A DNA stretch of 64,000 bases from Ganoderma boninense (Eukaryota; Basidiomycota; Agaricomycetes; Polyporales; Polyporaceae). This document shows positions 46,345 through 58,072 of the stretch, piece after piece. The position numbers and the translations under genes are program-made. How positions within the stretch are numbered: position 1 is the first letter of the stretch; each line of letters starts with the position of its first letter. Below the pieces are notes generated by a model. It was given only the letters and a program-made list of their open reading frames with translations. It was not told where the DNA came from and did not search any database. The stretch covers positions 2,031,372 through 2,095,371 of the forward strand of contig CM035314.1 in the NCBI GenBank assembly GCA_002900995.3, in the 5' to 3' direction.

Positions 46345-49190
46345 TATTCTGGTACAACTGGAGCCCTTGTACTCGTTTCTCCCATGTCAAAGCCATGTTC
46401 CGGAACAGAAACAGTCCTGATGTGTTTTGTAACATATTATGAATGTCGCTCGGTGATACAATGTAGGTACGAGGAACAACGTAACAACTCATGGATGGTC
46501 CTGCCACACACATTGAAGATACTCATCTAATTCAAGGCATAACAAGCAAACAGGACTGAACGCGTCTCGAGCGACACTTTGCGCGGAGTGCCAGTGGAAT
46601 ACACTTTCAACGTTTTGGGATAAGCAAGTGACATCAGGGGATGGTCTGGAATCAAGATCGCCGCATGTCTACAAGCCACTACAGGTTCGGGACGTCACGA
46701 CTCGCGTGTCGGGGGTGGTTCGTGGTCTAATATCGCCCGAAAATACGTCGTTTGACTAGATATACTGATTAGCGTAACACGTACTCTGGTGAGAGGAGGA
46801 AATAGGTTTTGCCCATTCAACGTCGCCAATCCCAGGAACACGGTCACCCGAGCTCTTTCAGTGGTTGGGTTTGCGCTCATCGTCCGGCCTTGAATAGATG
46901 CCGACACATCGAAGCGACTGGACCTTTGAGAGCTCGCGCATGAGGGATGTACTAGCCCATGTTGTTGAGTGTCCCATCTGGAAGTCGCCCATGTAAATGT
47001 GCACAGCGGCATGGCCGGACTTGACGAGTATATGCAGTCGTAAAGGTAGCGCGACGAAAGTGAGCCGCAGTGGTCTACGTATACTCTGAATGTCGAGTCG
47101 TCGACGTCCTGCACCGGTCGAGCCACGACAAAAAACGCTCTCCCGGGTCTGTCCTAGTTCCATGTAGATCCTACGCAAGTCACATGCGGAAAGAGAATAT
47201 GGGCGCTGCGCAAGGGGGATGGTCAGACGATACCACAGTGGCCGTCGGGTGATTTCGAACCTGGCACGCTCGAGGCTCGTCCCTGCGAAGCCCGTAAGCG
47301 GGGGAATAGGTACTGGTGGCACCTGAGGACGCAGTACTGATATGGGCTCGAATCCCTCCAGAAGAAAGCCGAATGGAAGCTATTCTCCAACTCCAGCGAG
47401 CTCCAGAGCGAGGCCTCGAAGTAGACCGAAGGTGAGCGACAAGACGCGGGACGGGGCGCACATGTATAGTGTAAAACCAACTGAGACGCGGCTAATGTGT
47501 GGTAGATTTTGCATACCAAGTCCTCCGGTTGCGGAGATGTGGACCATGTTGCGACGGGTAGGCTGTAGCAGTGTCTGCAAGAGGTGCAATCGCGGGCCCC
47601 GAGTTCCAACTTCTCTGCGGGAATTTAGGGCAGGGCGGGCGCCGAATTATTTTACGGCGCTTATGTGAGCTCAAAGGGATGTAACAACCGGTAATAACTG
47701 GCTTGAAGGCCGATAGCAACGACTGCCTTGATATCCTTCTTGACTCCTTACCGCGACCACCCTCTTGCTTTCCGCCCTTCCTTCACTGTGATCCTGGTGT
47801 CGGAACGCAAGCTTACGCCGTTTGGCACCTAGTCGCAAGATCGTCTCTCGGCTCCAGGCGACGCTCTGCTGCTCATCTTCATCGTCCGACGTGGACGTCG
47901 TTGGGCGGACAGAACCCTTTGGCCGTAGCAGGAAAGGCTCCAGCGGGTTGGTTTAGATGAGTTTGGGGTCGAAACACGGGTGAACATGGCACAAATGGAG
48001 CTACGGATGACTTTCTCGGGTCAATCAACGTCGCTCTACGGGGCATGGGCGAAGGACAGGTAAGCACAGTCTCGAGGGTCTGCTCGATTAATGCCTGTGT
48101 TGGCCCGACCGTACTTGACTGCCACTTGTGGGATGCGTGTAGCCTTGGTCTGTGTGCCTGGACGGATGCATGAAAGCAATCTCTTGTGGTTACTGTTGCC
48201 CGTCGATTGCATTCTCATGCTTGTTCTTCCTTGATCGCTGTTTGAACCTTTACCCGACCTCTTGTCCTCGCCCAGCTACGCCTCGACGTCTAGTCTACTT
48301 GGGCGACGATCTAATTTCCCTTCTGATGCAGAACACGCGTCCTTCTTCTCTGCGGAGGATGTCGACGACTACGTTCGCGAGAAACATCGGTGCGCCATGA
48401 CTCGTGGCTGGTGACCACAACTTCGTGGCATTCGCACAGAGGACGGCCGCGAGAGACTCCAGAGATGGTTTAGGCACAGCGACGAGGAGGTACGTTGTCT
48501 TCATTCTCGTTCTATCCCCACCATCTGATCCCCACCCTCCTGCGGCTGAATCCCCACCGTCATTCCCACCGCCCGCGTGAGTGCAGTTAGACGGCTTGAA
48601 ACGTAGGCTCACGCAGTGCACCTCATCGCGTACCCTCGTGTCGCCGAAGCCTGCATCGTCGTACGTCATGGCGCGGACTCTCTATTCGCGTTCCTGCGGG
48701 AGTTGTAGTGTTGAAGAGAGCGTCAAGCCGCGGACGGGGCAGCCTCTTCGTGACCGGTCTTCTAGTACCGCGCGGAGGTAGGAGAACGAGATGTTCTGAG
48801 ATGACACAAGGCCGGACGGGCGGTCCGGAGCACGGGTTAGGGCGGAGAGGTAGTGCGCCGCGAAGGATGCGGCGGTTCGAGTGGGTAACTCTTAGGAGGG
48901 TGGCAAGGTTGTGGCGGCTGAAGTCTATCGTGTCGCTCAAGGTAGAATCACCACTCCCACGACTGACTCTGTGGTGTAAGTGTTCGCTGAGCGAGTCTTG
49001 TGGGTTTCCAGCGACTCGCAAGAAATTCATACCAAAGGTGTCGCGACTGTATACAAGCAAGCGTATTGCGGCCTCTCCACGAGCACTCTATCTCAACGCA
49101 GAACACGAAGCCTTTCTCCTCCTCTTCCGTACACAAGATATGGCTAGGCAGATGTGGACGATGTTATGCTCTGCGTTCACTGGCGGCGAG
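46345..49190. other. Decayed duplicated tract after 7-TM family II copy 3
   Basis: It parallels 37-40 kb. The minus strand at 47320-46860 has a 154-codon frame (LTGFAGTSLERARFEI, RLTFVALPLRLHILVKSGH) that looks like an F-box/LRR remnant. The plus strand at 48360-48490 repeats the IRTEDGRERLQRWF block seen near 39100. No complete gene model can be built. Confidence 0.4.
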
Positions 49191-49387
49191 TTACAGCCAG
49201 TCGGTTTCCAGGTGCTGGCCTGAGCGGCGAAAAGGTTAGTACTTCCAAACACGCTTCATCAACGCAACGAATGCGGCTTACCTTCAACAAGAGCCTGCAC
49301 AGTCTCGGCCTCAGCCTGAGGCTGCGGCATGGCCAGACCTGTCACAGTGATCGTGGCGAGGAGGAAGAGGTACTTGAAGAACTGCAT
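49191..49387 (-). CDS. Very small secreted peptide ending ETDWL (peptide 1)
   Basis: Exon 1 (49387-49282) and exon 2 (49219-49191) join in phase to a 44-aa protein, too short for routine gene finding. A signal peptide (MQFFKYLFLLATITVTGLA) is followed by a Pro/Gln/Glu-rich segment (MPQPQAEAET) and the tail VEGQHLETDWL at the stop codon. It has no cysteine, no CaaX end and no dibasic site, so it is neither a typical effector nor a lipopeptide mating pheromone. It lies 0.6 kb from a second peptide with the same last five residues. Function is unknown; a secreted signal or the precursor of a modified peptide are the main options. Confidence 0.6.
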
Positions 49388-49979
49388 GGTGAGAGTGTGG
49401 TTGATAGCGGTGGAATAGTTTGAGTTCGATGGTGAGTTTCGTTGGTAAGGACGAGTCCGCCCTTCCTCATGTGTCTTATATATGCTGATGATGGCGACGG
49501 GGCTCCAGGACACTGTCGGGGCACCGACGCCCTTGGCAAAGTTCGACTGGTACGAGACAGTGGCGGCGGCGGCATTCCTACGGGGATGATCGCGCGCGTC
49601 CCAGTTCACTGACGGGGGGTCCCGCTCTGTTCGCGATGGTAGCCTCCCCGGATAGACGGTGGAGCTGAGGCGGCGTCACGAACCGTGGATTTCGGAGGAC
49701 GTGCGTCGAAACTTGACGCATGACGGAAAACGACGCACTTGAGGATCGCAAAGTTGTCCACGCCCTGGTACGACGACAAGCTTGATATGTTGGTATGTAC
49801 ATTACAAATACGTCTTTTACGGAACACCACAATAATGTCTTGGTATCTGGTCAGATAGTGTACGTTGGCGTGGTCCGCAGCACGACCTGTGATGGGTGTC
49901 ATGCAACGTGGAAGCGTCGTTGCCCCATGCATTTCGCTCCGCTCTGTCTTCATCGGCGTCGGGTCAACAATGGTGGCTG

Positions 49980-50213
49980 CTACAGCCAGTCCGTCTCCCA
50001 GTGTACATCTTCCACCGCTGAGTATGTCTCAGTCTCTGTTTCACAGGGAGTAGAGGTCACTCACGTTGCACGGCCTTCCAGCTGCGACGACTCCGGGAAT
50101 GATGATGACGACGTCGATGCCGGCAACGGCTCCGCGGGGAGGGCGCAGGATGCGAGAAAGGAGAGCATGATGGCGAGCAGCGCGAGGTACGTGATGCTCA
50201 TCCGAAGGTGCAT
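49980..50213 (-). CDS. Very small secreted peptide ending ETDWL (peptide 2)
   Basis: The ATG at 50213 opens a frame with a signal-peptide-like core (ITYLALLAIMLSFLASC) followed by LPAEPLPAS and a Ser run. The last exon (50017-49980) reads VEDVHWETDWL and a stop, matching the end of peptide 1. The strong donor gtgagt at 50064 puts the two exons out of phase by one base. A weaker donor, gtgcaa at 50071, joins them in frame to 59 aa. The exon border therefore remains open, and a base error in exon 1 is also possible. It is divergent from the UstYa-like gene across about 600 bp. Confidence 0.5.
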
Positions 50214-50818
50214 TAGGGATTGACGATTAAAGTCAGAGACTAGAGTAAGAACAGAAGAAAGGATTTCACGTTGGTGGGCGCACCAATGTGCACCGACGTC
50301 GCAGCTGCTCGGGATTTATGCAGGGTAAATTCGCGACCCAAGCAGAAGAGGGCGAGGCGTCCCCATGTTCCCGACGGTCGCAACGAGGATGCTGGCAGGA
50401 AAATTCCGCGCCTCGTCTTCACTTCGAATCTGCTCCATGTGCTTTCCTGGCGGTGGTACTCCGTTACTGAATCTCGTATTCCATCTGCACAACGTACGCC
50501 CTATGCAATCCATCGGTCCACCTCGCTGACTTCGACCCGTTTCTGCTATGGCCATATCACAGAAGCTCCGTTGGGTTAGCAAAAGTTCTCTCTTGTTTCC
50601 GGACAAATGCGCATGATGTTGCACGTTAGACCTGCGCGACGGTAGTGTTAAATGTGGCGCGAGGAAGGGCCAGTGCTAATGGTCGCAGGAATTCAATATT
50701 TCCAGATGCAAGGGCCGCGAGCCGGTCAACTTCGTGACACCTGCCGGCGTCCGCGCTGCAACATGACACATGGCATGGAATGGCCTGCTCCGCACCACAA
50801 GAGACAGGAAGGCGAGGT
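50214..50818. promoter_or_regulatory. Divergent intergenic region between peptide 2 and UstYa-like gene
   Basis: 605 bp of shared upstream DNA between two divergent genes, which would allow co-regulation. I see no specific operator. Confidence 0.4.
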
Positions 50819-51498
50819 ATGCGCTTCACCTATTCGTCTTCGACAAGGACTATGCTAACCAAACGCACCCTCGAAAACACACTCGTCGCCCTGGCCATCG
50901 TCGCGCTCGGCCTGAACGCGATGTTCAAGTTCGCTGCATGGAACGCGATCGCACGATCACAAGACTCGAATAAGGATAATGGTTCGTCCTCCCCATTATC
51001 CTCCCACATTATTGTACTCACTGAGCGCACCATTTCACAGCCAGAATATTGAACGTCGAGCCTCGCAAGGAGGTCTCGCTTCAGTTCGACAGCTGGACAC
51101 GCTACAAGCTCGACTCGGCTCAGCAGTGGGCCCCGCTCTTCCCTGAGGGCGGCGTCATCCACCTCGGACCGACGCGCGCACCGTACACCGTGTCGATGAT
51201 GCACCAGCTCCGGTGCCTCGACGTCATCCGCGACCAGCTCACCCGGCCGAGGAGCGAGCGCGACGCTGAGCCGACGCGGCACTGCCTGAACTACGTCAGG
51301 CAGATGGCGACGTGTCGAGGAGACCTGCAGTTCGACCCTATTCAGTACCCGCACAAGGTTAATGCGCTACACCCGCATGCTGTAAGGAGATGCAAGGATT
51401 GGAGGGCGGTGTACGACGCGGTGTGGAAGAACCAGCAGCAACATAGGGATTGGTTGAAGGAGAAGAGTAATGCGAGTAACGGAGTAGTAGAGAAGTAG
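50819..51498 (+). CDS. UstYa-like (DUF3328) protein, intact, partly degenerate motifs
   Basis: Exons 50819-50981 and 51041-51498 give 206 aa in phase. A basic head is followed by one membrane helix (TLVALAIVALGLNAMFKFAAW), then the oxidase body. The first motif region is MMHQLRCLDVI, so HXXHC appears as HQLRC. The second is EPTRHCLNYVRQ, where the leading His is missing and the HC is kept. Then follow CRGDLQFDP and a C-terminal CKDWRAVYDAVWKNQQQ helix. A second in-frame ATG at 50852, just before the helix, is an alternative start. The family acts in secretory membranes on ribosomal peptides or other secondary products. It is divergent from a secreted peptide gene and 1.1 kb before a 7-TM gene. 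Confidence 0.8.
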
Positions 51499-52572
51499 TG
51501 GAATGATTCAATTGTGAGCCTCCTTTGAAATTGACACACCTCGGAGGTGTTGGATGTATGTCCTCAGACCTCATTGCACCAACGAGTTCTACGAATGGTG
51601 AGAGCACAGCGCACAGTTATGAAGGAGTCTACACAGGTCTGCCTAGACTGCGCGAGCCGCCGAAGGTGTAGCGCCCCCTCGGAAATTGCCGCCCTAAGCT
51701 CATCGCACGACTGCGCTTCCTGTAATATCGATTTGCTCCACTCCTCTCATCATACACGACGACGACCAGCATTAGCCCTAGGCTTTCCACCTGCAACTCG
51801 ATTTGTCGTATTGTCTCTCCTCGTTGTCCTGCTTGAGGCCTTGGAACAGTTCGACATCGCCTGGCCTACACGTCGTCTTACCGGTAGTTCTTCTCGTCGA
51901 CGTGTTCAAAGCTCGACTCGGAAATCCTGAATATCTGTCGTGGCTGTTATTCCCCGTAGCATCTCCCAGACTCTGCCAGATGACCTCGTCACTGGCTCCT
52001 ACATCTCTCGAGTCACCCCGCGACGTACCCCAAGCCCTCGATAGAACAATATGACCCTCATCCCGAAGAACGCTTCCTGCTTCTCATAGTATCCGTGAGC
52101 ATATGCTATTCCTCACTTGTTCCTTCATGTTCTCACACACTCAATTCATTTCCGCTCCTTAGATGTACTACCCCCCGTCCCCAGACCTTTTCGAGGCCGG
52201 CGCTGTTTTCATATCTATCCCGCCTAGAATTATCGCTCCTGCGCCGGTGAACCTGATCGACAGCTATCGTGCCGCTCTGGCGCAGTCTGAGCTCTCGTCT
52301 CTATCGCCCGCCCGCATGGAAAGAAGTCGTCTTGCGCGCTCCGAGCTCTACAATGGATGGTGGATCACTCTTCCGCTACCCTCGATAAGGTTTGTCTCGG
52401 GGAGGACGAGACTCGGATGCTCTCGGGGAGTGCTTAACTCCAGCACACATCAGCTCCCCGATGCTCTCGATGTTGCGCCTGTGCCCTGTTTGGCCACCAT
52501 CCCTACCATCTACAACCATCGCAGGCTGTGGAAGTGATCTCCCAGGTCGCAAGGGCGAACAACAGCTGCAGG
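51499..52572. other. Intergenic upstream of 7-TM copy C
   Basis: About 1.1 kb without a supported gene. An open frame beginning with ATG at 52163 (MYYPPSPDLFEAGAVF) has no neighbouring exon or recognisable domain. Confidence 0.4.
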
Positions 52573-53944
52573 ATGTCCGACCCCAACGCGATCTTTCAGC
52601 ACTCGTACTACATCGGCAACAATTTCAACGCGATCCTCTATGGTACGCATGTCATGGCCTTCTCCACCCTTCACCCCAGTGCAGAGTCATTAACCTCCGG
52701 TGCGTGCTTCACAGGCGTTGAACTAGTGCTCTACTTCGCCAGTGTGAGGTTAATCATGCACGGCCGCTGCAAGGTCGGGGAGGCTCGTAGGCGGAGCGAC
52801 CGGCGTTTACTGTACCTCAGCACGGGCCTCCTTCTCATGATCACGGTCTACATCGCAGTACAGGCGGTGTTCGGAGAGGAGATGTGGATCGTACACGTTG
52901 ACTATCCCGGAGGCTCCGCCCAGTACCTCGCAGATAACGCCGCCGTGTGGTACCAGACCCTCGGCAGCGCCGCCTCCATCGTGCTTAACCTGATGAGCGA
53001 TGGGCTGCTCGTGAGTGTTTCTAATTCGCGGCCTTCTGCGGAGGGTTGTGGCCATGAAGCTGATACGGCCGCAGATATACCGCACCTCCATCGTCTGGAG
53101 CGACTGGCGCGTCGCGATCTTCCCCTCCGTCCTCTACGTCACCACCGCCGCGCTTGGGATCCTTACATGCTACGCCTCGGGCACCCCCAGCTCCGATTTC
53201 TTCACCGGGTCGGCCGCGCTCATCGCGCTCTCGTACTCCACGGTCGTTATCACACTCAACTGCACGTGCTCCGCGCTCATATGCATCCGCATCCTCTCCG
53301 TCTCGCGGCACATGAAGCGCACGCTGGGCCACGACGCGGCGATCCAGGCGTATGCGGGCGTCGTCACACTCATCATCGAGGCGATGCTGCCGTACACGCT
53401 CTTCGGGCTCGCGTACGTCGTCACGCTCGGCGCGGGCCACCCGACCGCGATATTCTGGCTCTCGGTGTACGTCATGATGACCGTGCGTGCTTTTCATCTT
53501 TCTTCTTCGCTCTTCTCCCGGTGCTAGGGGGTGCTGACTCCCGGTTCCTTTCCGCTTCATATTGCGTTTCGCATACAGTGCCTATCTCCGCAGATGATCA
53601 TCCTCCGTGTGCTCATGGGTCGCGCCTGGTCCCAGGATGCGGTCTCAGGAACTGCCCTGCCTTCCCCGTCCCTGCCCACCTCGATCTCAAACTCGAACTC
53701 TGTTTCCAACTTCAATGAGGACGTGAACACGAAGCGGCTCTCCGCTATGACCGTGTCGAGCCCCAACCGCTCGCGGTTCACGTACAGCAGCGAGGCCACC
53801 GCTGTCAACCTGAAGACGTTGTCGCTCTCGAAGGTGTCCTTGTCTGGGTCGCGCGAGTTTAGGGACAGCAGGACCTTCGTGGACGTCCCGCTGCCCTCTC
53901 GGGACTCCTGGACGAACGGGACTACGGTTGGGACTGCGCTTTAA
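52573..53944 (+). CDS. Seven-transmembrane protein, family I copy C (intact)
   Basis: Exons 52573-52642, 52715-53010, 53075-53482 and 53579-53944 give 379 aa in phase. The N-terminus carries YYIGNNFNAILYG and is followed by VELVLYFASVRLIMHG, VQAVFGEEMWIVHVDYPGG, AAVWYQTLGSAASIVLNLMS, IYRTSIVWSDWRVAIFP and CLSPQMIILRVLMGRAW. The tail of about 105 residues is long and Ser/Thr-rich, a likely target for phosphorylation. One intron present in copies A, B and D (after helix 4) has been lost here. It lies between two UstYa-like genes. Confidence 0.85.
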
Positions 53945-54163
53945 TTCTTGCCTTGCCTCGAGTGGGATGCCCCCAAAGATACATTCACCTTCGTTTGTTG
54001 TTTTATTAGGGTATATGAACCGCCCGTGCTCTTCGACCTGCTTTCAAAATCCTCACTTTCCTTCTACTCGAAGTTCTTGTTCTTCGGATACGTACAGAAC
54101 CAACGGTCGTATAACGGCTCACAAAACACGCTCCTTCTCTGTCCCCACCCCCGTAAAGTTCAA

Positions 54164-54883
54164 TCAAACCGCCTTCACCGTCTGGTCCCGCACCTCGACC
54201 CACTCCTCCCAGCGCCTCAGCATCGAAGCATAGAAAGCCTCCGCGTCCATGCACGTCCGCTCGGCCCCCACCCTCTCCTGCGTGAAGTTCCTCGCAAACG
54301 CGTCCCCCGGCTCGAGCGTCGCGTCCGCCGCGCACAGCGTCGACTCGCGCAAGAAGCTCAGGCAGTGCTCCGCGTGGTGCAGCGCGTGCCCCTCGGGCAC
54401 CGCGTCCGCCGCGAGCGCCCCGCGGAGGGCGCGCAGGCAGTGCTGCTGGTGCGCGAGCGCGACAACGCCGATGCGCGCACGCGGCGGCGGGCCGAGGTGC
54501 GTGTTGCCCATGTCGTGCGCGGTCGCGGTGTAGAGCCACTCGAGCGGGGCTTCGGGCGCGTGGATGGCGTAGCGCACGGACTCTTCGATGGACATGTGGA
54601 CGTACGGGCGCGGGGAGTGCAAGGGGAAGCGTTCGGGGACGTCGTCTTCGACCCAGGCTAGAGGGGGGTTCGTAGTGATCAGCGACTCGCGAGGCTTCTA
54701 CACCGTGCGCATGCTGCGATGATGTCTGGAACGCTTACTGTAGTGGAAGAAGGGGGGCGGACGCTTTTCGAGGCCTTTTCTGATGACTTGGACGAACGCG
54801 TGGTCGATCCAGATGTTGACGACGCCGAGGAGGGCCAGGAGGAATAGGGAGAGTGTCCGGGACATCATGCTATGATACAGCAT
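54164..54883 (-). CDS. UstYa-like (DUF3328) protein with both canonical HXXHC motifs
   Basis: Exons 54883-54739 and 54657-54164 join in phase to 212 aa (207 if the second ATG, MMSRTLS, is used). After a membrane helix (LFLLALLGVVNIWIDHAFV) come SIEESVRYAI, HDMGNTHLGPP, the first motif HQQHC, the second motif HAEHC, CAADATLEPGD and a WEEWVEV end. Both HXXHC motifs are complete, unlike the other two family members in this window, so this is the member most likely to be an active oxidase. Known members cross-link or cyclise ribosomal peptides (ustiloxin type). It is convergent with 7-TM copy C and divergent from copy D. Confidence 0.88.
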
Positions 54884-55604
54884 TCCCCAGAGGAGGCATC
54901 CAGCTGTGCGTTTCGTGTCCTCGTAGAAGTATCACTGGGGCAGCCTGATGAGCCTGCGAGTGGCATGCGCTCCGCCGTGCGTACCCCAGGATTCTAGTGC
55001 TGTAGGATGCAGAAGCGGCGGAGAAGCTCGGTTTCAGGGCCGAGACACAGTCGTCCTTACCATCCATCCGTGGCGGCCTGTGGCGGGGATGCCCGTTTGC
55101 ATCGGCAACCGGTGATTCTTGCCACCGCGTTGGGCTGACGAAGATGAAGAAGGAAAGTGGTGATATACTCTTGAGCAGGTGAGTAATAAATCGTCGCTCG
55201 ACAAACGCAAAAGTGAAGCTTATTTGTTCGATTTTTCTTCCCAGTGCCTCTATGTCCGACTGCTTAGCACTCGCTTCGATTAGGTGCTTAGTACGTATTA
55301 GACTCCCCTATCTTCTGTTCAAAGCTCTATCTCAACTCGGCCTCTTTCAATATCCCAGTCTCCAACTACAAAGGTTCTCACATCGATGCTATCAGCCCGC
55401 CCCTTCATTTCGTCCGGCTCGACTCGGAGAGCACATGACGAGGCCGAGAATGAACTTCGACAAAACTGCTCGACGAGCTCCTCGATCGGCGACGAGCTAG
55501 TAGTACCCTTGTGATGTTATAAGGTTAGTGCTACTCGTGCAGTCGGCGACCTGTGCGCCGCGTGTGAGTGGGCCGTTGCGTCTTCTGCCCTTCACGACCA
55601 CGCC
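54884..55604. other. Divergent intergenic region, UstYa-like / 7-TM copy D
   Basis: 720 bp between divergent genes. No gene or repeat was recognised. Confidence 0.45.
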
Positions 55605-56876
55605 ATGTCGTCCCTCTTCCAAAACGCATATTACTTGGCAATCAACTTCAATGCGATCCTGTACGGTGTGTGTTGTTCTATTCATTTGTTTCATGGTAGG
55701 CACTAATTTCCGGCCACGATCGGGTATCGTTGGCATTTAATCGCAGGCGCGGAGCTCGTCATTTACTGGATGACCCTGAAGGCGTTGGTCGAGAAGAGGA
55801 AACACTGCCGGTGTTCGAGCACCGACGAGTTCTATGCGGCGTTCAGCACGGCGCTGTTGGTCCTGATCACGATCTACATGTCAACTGAGGCGGTATTCGG
55901 CCAAGAGATGTGGATCGTGCATTCCGGAGACCCAGGCGGCCCTACGGAATTCTTCACGAAAAACGCGAACGTCTGGTACCAAACGATGGGCACTACCGCG
56001 TCAGTAATCCTGATCATGCTGAGTGATGCACTCCTTGTACGTGTTTTAAATCCTCACCGTGCTGGTTACGTGTTGACTGAGTCTGCGCTGCCATGTAGAT
56101 ATACCGGATATACGTCGTATGGCCCGGTTTCCGAGTCGTCGTGTTTCCATGCGTCCTTTACATCGCAAGTGTCGGTAAGTCGTCAGATCTTGAAATGAGC
56201 CGCACGACCGCCTCTCTCACCACATGAATGCCTGTCACCGTTACACCACCTTCACCGCCGTGGCAGCGCTCGGGATCATCGAGCTATACCTCTCCGGCAA
56301 GCCCAGCGCCAACTTCTTCGTCGGGACGGCCGCGCAGCTCGGCCTGGCTTACTACGCCACCACGATCTCGCTGAACGTCATCGCAACGGGCGTGATCTGC
56401 GCCCGCCTCGTCTACTTTGCGCGCCCCGCCACCTTGCAGCAACTTGCCACAAAACGTCCGATTGCCACGGGATCGTGGGCCGGAGCGGCGGTCCTGTGGT
56501 TCACTGGAACGCTCCCGATGGTCGTGGAGTCCGCGCTGCCATACAGCTTGGCGGGCGTGGCGTTCCTCGTTTCGTATGGGATGCAGAGTGACGTTTCCGT
56601 CCTCTTCGGGGCCCTGTATGGCATGTTCACGGTGAGTGCCGCTATTACTACCAATCCGAACGTTTCTACTATGGCGTCGTGCTCATTCTGCTGCCGTAGT
56701 GCATCTCGCCACAGCTTATTATACTGCGCATCGTAACGGGGGAGGCGTGGACGCGGGACAAGACCGCGCAGGTGGTGGCCACATTGGAGGGCGAGAACCT
56801 TCCAGCTGCGAACACTGGTATTGCGAGTGAGGCAGATGCCAGTTCCATGGACCACAAGTCTGTGCAGGAGGTGTGA
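55605..56876 (+). CDS. Seven-transmembrane protein, family I copy D (intact)
   Basis: Exons 55605-55665, 55747-56036, 56099-56174, 56267-56631 and 56700-56876 give 322 aa in phase. Family marks: LFQNAYYLAINFNAILYG, STEAVFGQEMWIVHSGDPGG, NANVWYQTMGTTASVILIM, IYRIYVVWPGFRVVVFP, YYATTISLNVIATGVICARL and CISPQLIILRIVTGEAW. The N-terminal signature is altered (IGNN has become AINF) and the C-terminal tail is short. Exon borders match copy B, so the five-exon form is ancestral. Confidence 0.85.
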
Positions 56877-57014
56877 TGGGTTTGATTGTGCTTGCGTTCA
56901 CGACGCGTTATGAATATCTGAAATGTATTCTGACGCATGTATTCTATGCTACCTCTCCAACGACGATCAACGAGACGTATACAGGTTTCGAATGCTTCGA
57001 TGCCAAGCAGTGCA

Positions 57015-58072
57015 TCAGATGGTCTGGTGCTGATACATGTTGAGACCTGGAACAACGCGTCAGCTCGACGCCACGTCTCCATGCCCAAGTCGCGCCGGAC
57101 GCACCATAAGTCGTGTTCTGGCTCGACCAAACGTCGACCATGCACTCCTCGCCCCCCGCACACGCCACTTCAAACACATGCAGGGACCCCCTCGGGCACG
57201 CAAACCGGTGGACCTCCGTCTCCCCGTCCAGGCGCGCCTGCAGCGTGGCGACCCTCTCCGCGCGTTTCGGCCGCGTGCGGTACGACAGCGCCTTCACGTC
57301 GAGCGGGCGCGCGGCGACGAGGCGGAACACGTCGAAGCGGGACGCGGGGCTCATCGCGAACGACGCGCGGTCCTCGAGGGGCACGCCGAGGGGTGGGAGG
57401 GCGAAGACGAGGCGGCAGTCTTCCATCCCGAAGTCGATCGCGCGGAACTGGAGTATCGTGTGGACCTGTGGGATGGATGGTTGTGAGTCCATGTATGCTT
57501 CCACTGTGGAGTGGAGAACTGACGGTGGGGGTGACATGGAGGTGCCTCTCGTTGGGTGAGAGCATGCCCCACATCTCGTGCCAGTAATCGCGCTCTCCGC
57601 GCGGCGCGAGCCTGTCCGGCTGGTCGACGTACACTTGGGCAGAGACGCGGGGGCGGACGAGGATGGGGTCGATGGGCGAGGATTTGACCTTGCCGGACGC
57701 GTAGAGGTCCGTCAGCCCGATGTACGGGTCCGCGTACTCGAGGTTCGCGGCGAAGTCCTTGTCCTGGAAGACGGTGCCGTACATGCGCCAGACGTAGGCT
57801 AGCGCGATCAGGTCGATGCAGCCGACGAGGAGAACCGCGCTGAGGAGCCAGAGGACGAGAGGGGATATGTAATTGAACCGCTCCTTCCGAAAGACGTTGG
57901 GCCTCCTACTGTCAATGCGTGCGGCTGAGATAAGCGTTGGTCAGTGATTTTGTGAATTGGCTTTAAAGACCGTACCATCGTCGACGGAGTATGCAGGAGC
58001 AGCGTCCTCGCGGAGAGCCGGGGCGTCCACGTCGTCAAAGAGTTTTTCGTACTCGACGGAGTCGTACGGCAT
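57015..58072 (-). CDS. Single-pass membrane protein, But2 C-terminal-like family
   Basis: Exons 58072-57976, 57924-57524, 57465-57105 and 57046-57015 give 296 aa in phase. A charged cytoplasmic head (about residues 1-50) leads to one helix (LVLWLLSAVLLVGCIDLIAL), then an outer domain with YADPYIGLTDLYASGKV, RPRVSAQVYVDQPDR, LQFRAIDFGMEDCRLVF and a final NMYQHQTI. Agaricomycete proteins of this design are, as I recall, annotated as ubiquitin 3 binding protein But2 C-terminal domain proteins. The true function is unknown, and the outer domain is probably extracytoplasmic. A truncated copy in opposite orientation lies at 62.4 kb. Confidence 0.75.

Noticed and set aside
49191..50213. Peptides as lipopeptide mating pheromone precursors
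   Set aside because: Both end WL and lack any cysteine, so there is no CaaX farnesylation signal, and the 7-TM genes nearby lack STE3 motifs that I could see.
57015..58072. But2-like gene as another UstYa-like oxidase
   Set aside because: One N-terminal helix and similar size, but no HXXHC motif and a different body (YADPYIGL, QFRAIDFG).
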